DNA of 6,704 nt from Paludibacter sp. (GCA_031284665.1 JAITXR010000396.1:1-6704), one strand, 5' to 3'; shown: positions 1-6,477, counted from the stretch's first letter. Program-made: numbers and translations. Notes: a model not told the origin generated them from the letters alone.

Positions 1-2
1 TA

Positions 3-137
3 CAAATAGTTGAAAATATAAAGCAAATGGAAGCCACTGCTCAGTCAAAAAGCAATAAGCCTGTTCGGTCGCTGATAAATAAGGAGTATGCCCGACAAGT
101 AATTGAAGAGATTTATTATAATTCGAGTTGTCATTAA
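3..137 (+). CDS. C-terminal end of an unidentified protein (5' truncated)
   Basis: The only plus-strand frame open at the left edge gives 44 codons before a TAA at 135-137; the other two plus frames stop within the first 14 bases. The visible tail is charged and probably helical, with K/R- and E-rich stretches such as NKEYARQVIEEIYYN, and ends in NSSCH. I do not recognise the family. It does not look like the end of CoaBC, the flavoprotein that, from memory, often lies just upstream of the DUF4835-recN pair in Bacteroidota. The start lies outside the window, so neither total length nor function can be judged. It could also be part of the degraded material that follows. Confidence 0.5.
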   Translation, partial: QIVENIKQMEATAQSKSNKPVRSLINKEYARQVIEEIYYNSSCH

Positions 138-616
138 TTTTATAATTTGAATTATTAAATATTTGCAAGATAGAGGTAAATGCGGAAGTTAAAACAAAAG
201 CGTTTGCCATTCGTTCCCATTACAACCAAGTGGGCAAAGCAGTTTGAGAATATTTTCGGACGTTTTGAGTATATTTCTGTATCGGCAGATTTATTTTTCG
301 ATTGGCATTCGCCAACCAATAGTTGATAATAAATATGCTTATTTTATGATTGTTACCATTCAAAATCTTAGGATTACAGTCCGCCAAAGTAATGAACGAA
401 AATTTGGAAGAAGATTTGAGGTTTGAAATGTCTGCATTATCTTTGTTCAATGTTGATATTATTGCAGAATATATTGAAGTTGGAAAAAAGAAAACGGAAT
501 TAACCCAATTATTAAAACTATTGCAAAAGCACGGTTTGGCTGTGAATTGTTGCTGTAAAATGACAAAAAATACACTAATCAATAATTTAAGCGTATAATA
601 TTCAGTATAAAAATTG
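138..616. other. Gene-poor, apparently decaying stretch
   Basis: No intact recognisable gene is seen here. Several pieces look like former coding sequence in changing plus-strand frames: 146-247 (contains AEVKTKAFAIRSHYNQVGKA, ends in TGA), 240-326 (contains FGRFEYISVSADLFFDW, ends in TGA) and 244-426, before the small ORF at 392-598. The way one frame takes over where another stops suggests an old gene or genes broken by small insertions and deletions, but I could not match any piece to a family. A minus-strand frame (220-633) is also open but has poor, low-complexity composition. Confidence 0.35.
392..598 (+). CDS. Small hypothetical ORF, possibly a gene fragment
   Basis: A 68-codon frame runs from ATG 392 to TAA 598; the same frame stays open upstream to a TTG at 350. 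The protein is acidic at the N-terminus (MNENLEEDLRFEM), then helical and leucine-rich (TELTQLLKLLQKHGL), with a CCC triplet near the C-terminus. There is no signal peptide, membrane segment or familiar motif, and no clear ribosome-binding site, although Bacteroidota often lack one. It sits in a stretch with other frame fragments, so it may be the tail of a broken gene rather than a real small protein. Function unknown. Confidence 0.25.
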   Translation: MNENLEEDLRFEMSALSLFNVDIIAEYIEVGKKKTELTQLLKLLQKHGLAVNCCCKMTKNTLINNLSV

Positions 617-624
617 TACTTTTG
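617..624 (+). promoter_or_regulatory. Candidate -7 promoter element ahead of the KilA-N remnant
   Basis: TACTTTTG matches the TAnnTTTG core used by the primary sigma factor of Bacteroidota and lies 28 bp upstream of the ATG at 653. No TTTG box is seen at the expected distance (about 19-21 bp) upstream, so it is at best half a promoter. Confidence 0.35.
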
Positions 625-652
625 TATTTCCAATCATAAATTGATAATTGAC

Positions 653-894
653 ATGAATAAAAAAGATATAATTATTGCCAAATACCGCGACAATGAAAAT
701 CCGTCACAGATTATCAGCCTTTGGCTTGCACATACAGCACGATTGAATATCTTGGTTTGTGGGAAAAGTTAAACAACCCAAACTTTAAACCCCACATTGA
801 TGAGTGGTTTAATATTGAGTCTGCCAAATCACACTGTTGGATGTCGCCTCAAAAATGGATTAACAAGACTAATGCTTTAGAAATAAAAAAATAG
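653..894 (+). pseudogene. KilA-N domain protein remnant, frameshifted and truncated
   Basis: Frame 2 from ATG 653 reads a KilA-N-like start (AKYRDNENPSQIISLWL) and then hits TAA at 770-772. The match resumes in frame 1 from about 736 with STIEYLGLWEKLNNPNFKPH and SPQKWINKTNALEI, ending at TAG 892-894. These blocks match the N-terminal part of Bacteroidota KilA-N proteins, a DNA-binding domain common in phages and their bacterial relatives. Restoring one base just after 727 would join the halves and give a sensible ISLWLRTYSTIEYLG, so a one-base deletion is the simplest cause. The middle (IDEWFNIESAKSHCWM) has drifted from the usual pattern. The part that normally follows NAIGI, a glycine-rich GRYGGTYAH block and the rest of the protein, is missing. 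Identification is from remembered family sequence; non-function follows from the frameshift plus truncation. Confidence 0.75.
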
Positions 895-944
895 TAAAAT
901 TATGGCAATAATTCAAACAGCAAAAAGTTTAGAACTAAAAAATA

Positions 945-980
945 ATCTGCATAAATCTGCGTTTTATCTGCGCTATCTGT
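945..980 (+). repeat. Short imperfect tandem repeat of ATCTGC
   Basis: ATCTGC occurs at 945-950, 955-960 and 966-971, with ATCTGT at 975-980, giving spacings of 10, 11 and 9 bp. Intergenic elements of the form ATCTGC-GTTT-ATCTGC-GTT-ATCTGT are, from memory, dispersed through many Bacteroidota genomes. This copy lies between the KilA-N remnant and the porD-like gene and probably belongs to that class. Confidence 0.5.
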
Positions 981-995
981 CCCGAAAAATCGGGA
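980..995. repeat. Small perfect inverted repeat (hairpin)
   Basis: TCCCGA (980-985) and TCGGGA (990-995) are perfect complements around an AAAA loop, directly joined to the ATCTGC repeat and 25 bp before the porD-like start codon. There is no T-run after it on the plus strand, so it does not look like a standard terminator. It may be the end of the same dispersed element or lie in the 5' leader of the porD-recN transcript. Confidence 0.45.
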
Positions 996-1020
996 TAAAT
1001 TATGCTAAAATAAATTTATT

Positions 1021-1917
1021 ATGAAACAAATATTAACCATACTTTTTTGTTGCCTTGCCGTGTTTTCGATAACATCACAGGAATTAAATTGTAATGTACT
1101 GATTAATTCCGACCAAGTCCAAGGAACTAACCGTTCGGTTTTCAACACATTACAGCAATCGTTATCCAATTTTGTGAACAATCGGCGTTGGACTACTTTG
1201 AATTATGCCAATGCTGAACGAATTGATTGTAATATGAATATTATTATCAAAAAGGTGGAAGATAATGTTTTCAGCGGCGAAATTATGATACAATCGCGCC
1301 GACCGGTGTATAACTCTTCGTACACCAGCACATTACTCAATTTTCGCGACAATAATTTAACTTTTGATTACCGCGAAAACGACCAGTTGGAAATGAACGA
1401 AAACACAATCAGTTCAAATCTCACGGCGATTATGATGTTTTACGTTTACATTATTATAGGTTATGATATGGATTCGTATTCGCGGCTGGGTGGTACGCCG
1501 TTTTTTGAGCAAGCCGAGCAGATAGTAAATTTAGCACAATCAGCCGAATTTTCGGGTTGGAAAGCCTTCGAAAGTACACGAAATAGATACGCACTTATCA
1601 ATAATTTGATGGATGAGGCATTTAAGAAATATCGCAATTATTTCTATGAATATCACCGACTTGGCTTAGACGAAATGACCGATAATGTGGCAAATGGCAG
1701 AGCCAGAATCGCCGCCGGACTTCCGCTGTTAAGAGATGCTAATCGTGCACGCCCTTCGGCAATAGTAATTTCGTCGTTTTTGGATGCTAAAAGCGACGAA
1801 CTGATAAATATTTTTTCGCAAGGCACGGACAAAGAGAAAAAAGATGCCGTCGAAATTCTATCTGACGTAAATCCCACTGCCAGCGACCGTTACCGCAGTA
1901 TTCAAAAACCAAAGTAA
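1021..1917 (+). CDS. porD: DUF4835 family protein, PorD-like type IX secretion accessory protein
   Basis: This 298-residue protein has the length and sequence pattern of the Bacteroidota-specific DUF4835 family, which is annotated as PorD of the type IX secretion system; its biochemical role is not known to me. An N-terminal signal peptide (residues 1 to about 20: basic MKQ, hydrophobic ILTILFCCLAVFSI, SQ before ELNC) indicates export across the inner membrane. Recognisable family blocks are FVNNRRWT (51-58), YRENDQLEMNENTISSNL in the middle, a tyrosine-rich IIIGYDMDSYS just before LGGTPFFEQA (156-165), and the FRKY-like segment around FKKYRNYFYEYHRLG. ATG 1021 is chosen because it yields the signal peptide. 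recN starts 7 bp downstream, so the two are probably one transcript, an arrangement I recall as frequent in this phylum. The family call is firm; the gene name rests on family annotation. Confidence 0.85.
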   Translation: MKQILTILFCCLAVFSITSQELNCNVLINSDQVQGTNRSVFNTLQQSLSNFVNNRRWTTLNYANAERIDCNMNIIIKKVEDNVFSGEIMIQSRRPVYNSSYTSTLLNFRDNNLTFDYRENDQLEMNENTISSNLTAIMMFYVYIIIGYDMDSYSRLGGTPFFEQAEQIVNLAQSAEFSGWKAFESTRNRYALINNLMDEAFKKYRNYFYEYHRLGLDEMTDNVANGRARIAAGLPLLRDANRARPSAIVISSFLDAKSDELINIFSQGTDKEKKDAVEILSDVNPTASDRYRSIQKPK

Positions 1918-1924
1918 AATAATT

Positions 1925-3583
1925 ATGCTCAAATCTTTATATATTCGCAATTATGCTCTGATTTCGGAACTTAAAATTGATTTCGACGATGGCTTTACCT
2001 CTATTACAGGAGAAACCGGAGCCGGAAAATCGATAATTATTGGCGCATTATCGCTTATTTTGGGGCAGAGAGTGGATAATAAATTTATTAAAAACGATTC
2101 GGAAAAATGTATTATTGAGGCTGAATTTGATATATCAAAAATCAACAACATCAGTAAGATATTAAAGGATAACGATTTAGACAGTAACGAATTGCTTTGT
2201 ACAGTTCGCCGCGAACTTACAAACAGCGGAAAATCGCGGACATTTGTGAACGATACTCCCGTGGCTGTCAACACTTTGCGCGAAATTTCACTCGCTCTAA
2301 TTGATATTCATTCTCAGCACGATAATCTGTTACTCGGCGACCGATTTTACCAACTTAAAGTTGTGGATTCCATTGCTCGAAACGAAAAAACATTACAACT
2401 TTATTCAGATACTTTCAATTTATGGCAAAAATTAAAGTTAGAACTTAAAGAATTAGAAATTACAGCCAAAAAGTCAGCCGACGAATTGGATTTTATCCGC
2501 TTTCAAGTAAATCAGTTGAACACCGCAAAACTTAGCGATGGCGAACAAGCAGAATTGGAAAGCGAACAAACCGAACTCCAACACGCGGAAGAAATAAAAT
2601 TAGAACTTACTAATACTCAATCGCTTATAGATAGCGAACATAGTGTACTGCCAACACTTTATCAAGCAATTGCGGCAATTTCAAAAGTTAAAAACTATTT
2701 ACCTGCAACTCAAAATTGGCACGAAAGGTTGTTGGAAACTCAAATCGAACTCAAAGATATTGCAGCCGACATTAGCGCATACTCCGACCGCATTGAGTTT
2801 AACCCCGAAAGATTAGAAATTGTAAACAATCGCTTGAGCGAAATTTACGCATTACAAAAAAAATACAGAGTCGAAACTATTGAGGAACTGCTCGCGATAA
2901 AACAAAATTTTGAGCAACAATTACAACAAATTGAATTTTTTGACGATAAAATTTCGGAACTAAAGACCAAAATTTCAAGCATTTACGCCGAGTTAGAAAC
3001 TCAATGCCGCAAACTCAGCGAAAGTCGCAAAGCAGTTTTTGCAAACATCGAAAAATCGATAATCGAAACTCTTGTGCAACTCGGCATCCCAAATATACAA
3101 TTCAAAATTAATATAGCCGAACTCCCCGATTTTACCGCAATTGGGAAAGACGAAATAACATTTATGTTTTCGGCAAACAAAAATCGCGAATTACAAGCAG
3201 TTAATTCAGTAGCATCGGGTGGAGAAATATCGCGTATAATGCTTGCAATCAAAGCATTAACGGCAGGAAACGCATCGCTGGCAACAATTATTTTCGACGA
3301 AATTGATACCGGCATTTCAGGCGAAACAGCAAAAAGAATGGGCGAAATAATGAAAAATATGAGTAAATCGATGCAAGTTATAGCAATTACTCACTTACCG
3401 CAAATTACGGCAAAAAGTTCAAGTCAATTCATAGTTTATAAAGACGATTCGGGCGAGCAAACTCAAACTTTTATTCAACGACTTACACACGAAGAAAGAA
3501 TAAAGGAAATAGCGCAAATGATTAGTGGGAAGGATGTTACAATCGCCTCGCTGCAAAATGCAAAAGAATTGTTGGAAAGTTAA
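1925..3583 (+). CDS. recN: DNA repair protein RecN
   Basis: RecN is an SMC-like ATPase that acts in the cytoplasm on DNA double-strand breaks together with RecA-dependent recombination. The 552-residue length is normal for the family. The N-terminal ATPase half contains the Walker A motif GETGAGKS (29-36) after the typical LxIRNYALI opening and is followed by SGKSRTFVND and DIHSQHDN. A long polar, glutamate- and lysine-rich coiled-coil region spans roughly residues 155-370. The C-terminal half carries the ABC signature ASGGEISR (430-437), Walker B TIIFDEIDTGISG (454 onward, D458/E459) and the switch histidine in AITHLPQ (H490). All key motifs are intact. ATG 1925 lies 7 bp after the porD stop, consistent with co-transcription. 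No clear terminator follows the stop at 3583. Confidence 0.97.
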   Translation: MLKSLYIRNYALISELKIDFDDGFTSITGETGAGKSIIIGALSLILGQRVDNKFIKNDSEKCIIEAEFDISKINNISKILKDNDLDSNELLCTVRRELTNSGKSRTFVNDTPVAVNTLREISLALIDIHSQHDNLLLGDRFYQLKVVDSIARNEKTLQLYSDTFNLWQKLKLELKELEITAKKSADELDFIRFQVNQLNTAKLSDGEQAELESEQTELQHAEEIKLELTNTQSLIDSEHSVLPTLYQAIAAISKVKNYLPATQNWHERLLETQIELKDIAADISAYSDRIEFNPERLEIVNNRLSEIYALQKKYRVETIEELLAIKQNFEQQLQQIEFFDDKISELKTKISSIYAELETQCRKLSESRKAVFANIEKSIIETLVQLGIPNIQFKINIAELPDFTAIGKDEITFMFSANKNRELQAVNSVASGGEISRIMLAIKALTAGNASLATIIFDEIDTGISGETAKRMGEIMKNMSKSMQVIAITHLPQITAKSSSQFIVYKDDSGEQTQTFIQRLTHEERIKEIAQMISGKDVTIASLQNAKELLES

Positions 3584-3622
3584 TTTTTCTATCTGAACTA
3601 TGATTTAATTATAATGCACACA

Positions 3623-3652
3623 TTTGAAACACATATTAAATTTATAACTTTA
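3623..3652 (+). promoter_or_regulatory. Candidate promoter for gmk
   Basis: TTTG (3623-3626) is followed after 18 bp by TAACTTTA (3645-3652), close to the Bacteroidota TTTG / TAnnTTTG pair but with the final G replaced by A and slightly short spacing. If used, transcription would start near 3660 and the palindromic repeat at 3661-3690 would lie in the gmk leader. Confidence 0.3.
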
Positions 3653-3660
3653 TAAACTTT

Positions 3661-3690
3661 AGGGGCAGACAAGGCATACCTTGTCTCTAC
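3661..3690. repeat. Palindromic dispersed-type repeat (GGGGCAGACAAGG...CCTTGTCTCTAC)
   Basis: AGACAAGG (3667-3674) and CCTTGTCT (3679-3686) form a perfect 8-bp stem around CATA, flanked by GGGGC on the left and CTAC on the right. Near-identical palindromes of the form GTAGAGACAAGGCATGCCTTGTCTCTAC are, from memory, scattered between genes in many bacterial genomes, including Bacteroidota. The flanks here are also rich in similar short words (ATAAACTT, ATGAACTT, CGAACTAC), giving the whole recN-gmk gap a repetitive look. No T-run follows, so a terminator role for recN is doubtful. Confidence 0.5.
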
Positions 3691-3743
3691 TTTATGAACT
3701 TTCGAACTACAAACTATAAACTAACTTCTTAATTTTAACTTCC

Positions 3744-4310
3744 GTGTCAAGCAAACTTATCATATTTTCAGCACCTTCGGGCTCGGGCAAAAGTACGATT
3801 ATCAGACATTTGCTCAAAAAAATTCCTAATTTGGAGTTTTCAATTTCGTGTACAAGTCGTTCGCCACGCAGCAACGAGCAGGACACTGTGGATTATTATT
3901 TCATTTCGCCGGATATTTTTCGGGAAAAGATTGAAAATCAAGAATTTATCGAATACGAAGAAGTATATACAAATTTATATTACGGCACACTCGTATCCGA
4001 AATTGAGCGCATTTCGACAAAAGGAAACACAATAATATTTGATGTAGATGTAGTTGGCGGTATTAATATCAAAAAGCGTTTTGGCGAAAACGCATTAGCA
4101 CTGTTTATTTCGCCGCCAAGCATTGCCGAATTGCGTAATCGCCTGACACACAGAGGCACCGACTCGCCCGAAATGATTGATTTAAGGATAAATAAAGCAC
4201 AATTCGAAATAAGTTTTGCCGACAAATTTGATAAAATTATTGTGAACGATGATTTACAAGAGACTGTAAATCAAGCCGAAACAGCAATTTTGGATTTTTT
4301 GAAATCTTAA
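3744..4310 (+). CDS. gmk: Guanylate kinase
   Basis: Guanylate kinase phosphorylates GMP (and dGMP) with ATP to give GDP, an essential cytoplasmic step of purine nucleotide synthesis. The 188-residue protein opens with KLIIFSAPSGSGKST, holding the P-loop (residues 10-18). The GMP-binding region is intact: SCTSRSPR (35-42), the YYF at 51-53, FIEYEEV with E70, and YYGT (79-82). FDVDVVGG (99-106) supplies the aspartates corresponding to the usual DIDVQG, and LRNRLTHRGTDSPE is the lid segment with its arginines. The start is GTG 3744: it places the P-loop at the usual distance from the N-terminus, and no in-frame ATG lies just upstream. The gene stands 160 bp after recN and probably has its own promoter. 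Its stop is 3 bp from that of the opposing hydrolase gene. Confidence 0.96.
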   Translation: MSSKLIIFSAPSGSGKSTIIRHLLKKIPNLEFSISCTSRSPRSNEQDTVDYYFISPDIFREKIENQEFIEYEEVYTNLYYGTLVSEIERISTKGNTIIFDVDVVGGINIKKRFGENALALFISPPSIAELRNRLTHRGTDSPEMIDLRINKAQFEISFADKFDKIIVNDDLQETVNQAETAILDFLKS

Positions 4311-4313
4311 TTT

Positions 4314-4958
4314 TCAGTTTGCCAATAAAAACGAATTACTCCTTTTTTCCTCTCCAATCGTAGTGTTGCGCCCGTGTCCGCAATAAACCAAAGTAGAGTC
4401 GGGTAAGCATAACAATCGTTGCTTAATTGAGTTGATAAGAGTTGCAAAATCTCCTTTTTGCAAGTCGCTACGCCCAATCGAGCCATTAAAAAGCACGTCG
4501 CCCGAAAACAAAATACCATCCTTTGCTGAATAAAAAGCCATACTGCCGGGCGAATGTCCGGGAACGTGAATGGCTTTCAGTTCCGAATTGCCAAATTTAA
4601 TTATCTGATTATCGGCAATATACGCGCCGAGCATTTGTGCCTCTTCGTTACACAGCAAGCCGAAATATCTCATTTGCGCAGCAATATTTTGCAGCAAAAA
4701 CTCATCTTCAATTCCTGCTTGTGGAGCAATATTATAGGTTTGAAATAGAAATCGGTTTCCAAATTGATGGTCGAGATGCAAGTGAGTGTTAATTACCTGC
4801 TGAATACTTAAATTATTTTGTTCGATAAAAGAGCGAAGTTGCGTTTTTTCGGAATCGGACAAACAGCCGGCATCAATTACTGCGGCTTGCAATGTTTCGT
4901 CGAAAACAACATAGGTATTTTCCTGAAACGGATTGAATATAAACGATTTAACTGTCAT
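4314..4958 (-). CDS. MBL-fold metallo-hydrolase, glyoxalase-II-like (YcbL type)
   Basis: This 214-residue cytoplasmic protein belongs to the metallo-beta-lactamase superfamily, in the subgroup related to hydroxyacylglutathione hydrolase. The metal-binding set is complete: THLHLDH (H59, H61, D63, H64), H135 in HVPGHSPGS, D154 in FSGDVLF and H195 in YCGHGRNTTIGEEK. The opening FIFNPFQENTYVV and the IDAG at 28-31 are typical of the subgroup, as is the C-terminal TTIGEEKRSNSFL. The length fits the short, single-domain forms that lack the glutathione-binding C-terminal domain of true glyoxalase II, so the substrate (a thioester or another hydrolysable compound) cannot be read from sequence. No signal peptide is visible. 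It converges on gmk and is separated from the next minus-strand gene by a likely terminator, so it is probably transcribed alone. Confidence 0.92.
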   Translation of the reverse strand: MTVKSFIFNPFQENTYVVFDETLQAAVIDAGCLSDSEKTQLRSFIEQNNLSIQQVINTHLHLDHQFGNRFLFQTYNIAPQAGIEDEFLLQNIAAQMRYFGLLCNEEAQMLGAYIADNQIIKFGNSELKAIHVPGHSPGSMAFYSAKDGILFSGDVLFNGSIGRSDLQKGDFATLINSIKQRLLCLPDSTLVYCGHGRNTTIGEEKRSNSFLLAN

Positions 4959-4991
4959 AATAATAATGTTAAATAAATATATGTTTTTTTG

Positions 4992-5021
4992 TAAACTTAA
5001 ACTTTTCCCTGATTGCTCAAA
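4992..5021 (-). promoter_or_regulatory. Candidate promoter for the MBL-fold hydrolase gene
   Basis: Read on the minus strand, TTTG (5018-5021) is followed after 18 bp by TAAGTTTA (4992-4999), one mismatch from TAnnTTTG. This is the same spacing and the same final-G-to-A change as the candidate ahead of gmk. It lies 33 bp upstream of the start codon at 4958. Confidence 0.3.
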
Positions 5022-5045
5022 CTATTCAAACTTATTATAATTAAA

Positions 5046-5071
5046 CCGCTTTCCCAATAACGGGAAAGCGG
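5046..5071 (-). terminator. Strong hairpin, likely terminator of the DUF3826 gene
   Basis: CCGCTTTCCC (5046-5055) and GGGAAAGCGG (5062-5071) form a perfect 10-bp stem around a 6-base AATAAC loop. On the minus strand it lies about 50 bp past the stop of the DUF3826 gene and is followed by TTTAATTATAAT, a weak T-rich tail. On the plus strand the bases after it are GAAATTTG, a poorer tail, and no plus-strand gene ends here. The G/C-rich arms stand out in AT-rich surroundings. Confidence 0.55.
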
Positions 5072-5122
5072 GAAATTTGATAAAAGTAGAATTTTCTCTC
5101 TTTTTTTGAAAAATCTCAATAA

Positions 5123-6274
5123 TTATTTCTTTTTATTAGAATCGACGTATTCTTTGTAAATTTTTTTCCAATTACGTCCGTTTTGATACAGATAAAGTTC
5201 GATTTTAGTTTTATAAATTTTGAAAATTGCCGAAATTTCATCCATATTTTTATAATCTATTGCTTGTTCGCGCGCTTGTTTGAGGTAGTTTAGAATTGTT
5301 GTTTCTTCCTCTTTTGTCATTTTTTTTATAATTTCGCGATAGGCTTTCATCGTAAAATCAACTTTTCCAATAGTATATTTGTCTAAAATCACCTCAATTT
5401 GTTCTTCCGAAAGTTCGTTTCGCAAAGTAGTCATTAATTTTTGGTGAACATCTTTTGGCAGAGTTGCATCAACAATTATTTGGCGGTCAACTTTCGAAAG
5501 CGCATCGCCTGTTCTTGGGTTAATTCCCTCAGGCACAACAGAATGGGGATGAGCATTATGCCAATCGCGCACAGTTTGCAAATGTTCTGAAATTGCTTTA
5601 ACAAGGCGTTGTTGCTTGGCTTGGTCGGTCAAATTGAGCGGCTGTAACATTTCTGTCGCTTTGCGTTCAAAATCATTCAAACTTTTCGCTTTCTCCTGCT
5701 TTGAATTTTTTTGACGTTCTTCCCAATTTTGACGTTCTTTTGTGCTGTCGTAACCTCGTTGCGACAAATAATTATTAAATCTGCCTTTATATTTACCAAA
5801 AACTTCGTGTTTTTTATTCGACGACGGCGCATCCATTGCCAATTCACGCGCCTCAGCAAGCCAAGCAATCAACTGACGTTTTTCGTCATCTTTCAGACTT
5901 GGAATCATATCGCAATACGAGTCGTATGTTACTTTCAGAACGCCATAAGTCATTCCATCCTTAATTTTTTCGATTTGGTCTTGCGATATTTCGGCAGTCA
6001 GTTTACCGATAAATTCGGCGTGGAGAGCATAAAGTTTTTGTTGACGCACATCGGCAGGAAGACTGTCGTGAATGTAGCCAATATTTCGGTATTGTTCAAC
6101 TAAAATATTAGTTACGCGGTCGGCAATTTTTTGATTATCAATTCCAAGCGTGCTTACTATTTTTGCGGAACGCTCGGTCAGTACGCGGGTATATTCGGCT
6201 GAATAATCCTGCGAAAATACTGATAATGAAATGGTTAATGCAATAAAACAAGAAATAAGTTTAGTGTTTTTCAT
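5123..6274 (-). CDS. Secreted protein with two tandem DUF3826 copies
   Basis: A signal peptide (residues 1 to about 22, ending SVFSQ before DYSAEY) predicts export to the periplasm or beyond. Residues about 29-184 resemble the DUF3826 family, with DGMTYGVLKVTYDSYCDMIPSL (106-127), EARELAMDAPSS (141-152) and FGKYKGRFNNYLS (159-171). Residues about 203-373 are a second, more diverged copy: 96-175 aligns with 288-367 without a gap, with 25 of 80 identities including the AREXAXD core and FxxYK...YLxQxG. The second copy has about 22 extra residues (HPHSVVPEGINPRTGDALSKVD region), and a lysine-rich linker (188-198) separates the two. DUF3826 has no known activity; from memory it occurs among polysaccharide-degradation genes, and here it diverges from a pectate-lyase-like gene 255 bp away. 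A supporting role in pectin use is inference. Single-copy proteins are about half this length. Confidence 0.8.
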   Translation of the reverse strand: MKNTKLISCFIALTISLSVFSQDYSAEYTRVLTERSAKIVSTLGIDNQKIADRVTNILVEQYRNIGYIHDSLPADVRQQKLYALHAEFIGKLTAEISQDQIEKIKDGMTYGVLKVTYDSYCDMIPSLKDDEKRQLIAWLAEARELAMDAPSSNKKHEVFGKYKGRFNNYLSQRGYDSTKERQNWEERQKNSKQEKAKSLNDFERKATEMLQPLNLTDQAKQQRLVKAISEHLQTVRDWHNAHPHSVVPEGINPRTGDALSKVDRQIIVDATLPKDVHQKLMTTLRNELSEEQIEVILDKYTIGKVDFTMKAYREIIKKMTKEEETTILNYLKQAREQAIDYKNMDEISAIFKIYKTKIELYLYQNGRNWKKIYKEYVDSNKKK

Positions 6275-6477
6275 AAATGTTTTTTATTTAAAATACAGAT
6301 TAAAATTACAAATGCAATAATTTTGATTTTACAAGAATGAATGTGAGACATAACAAACTATCATAAAGTTTAAAATACGGTTAGAGTTTTAAAGTACCAT
6401 TAGTTTTACAGCCACAAAGTAAGTGAAGTTAACGTTAGAAAAACTAAAAAAAATCGAAAATTAAACGAGAAAAAATC

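Noticed and set aside
220..633. Minus-strand 137-codon ORF
   Set aside because: Its composition is low-complexity (runs of F, N, S, I), with no domain or signal peptide and no neighbour on that strand. It most likely mirrors the plus-strand coding-like segments. Kept only as an alternative reading of this stretch.
945..980. Possible CRISPR-like array
   Set aside because: The units are only about 10 bp apart with no spacers, and no cas genes are near. It is a short simple repeat.
902..1024. 40-codon plus-strand ORF whose TGA overlaps the porD ATG (ATGA)
   Set aside because: Most of its sequence is translated from the ATCTGC repeat and the hairpin, so the overlap with the porD start looks like chance.
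1653..1877. Minus-strand ORFs inside porD, recN (1951-2274, 3001-3315) and gmk (3980-4225)
   Set aside because: They are serine-rich mirror frames of well-supported genes, with no independent family features.
4293..4306. Possible terminator hairpin at the end of gmk (GATTT...AAATC followed by TTAATTTT)
   Set aside because: The stem is only five AT-rich pairs and lies inside the coding sequence, too weak to call.
5711..6103. Plus-strand 130-codon ORF opposite the DUF3826 gene
   Set aside because: It is the reverse image of a protein with a signal peptide and family match, and its phenylalanine-rich composition is typical of a shadow frame.
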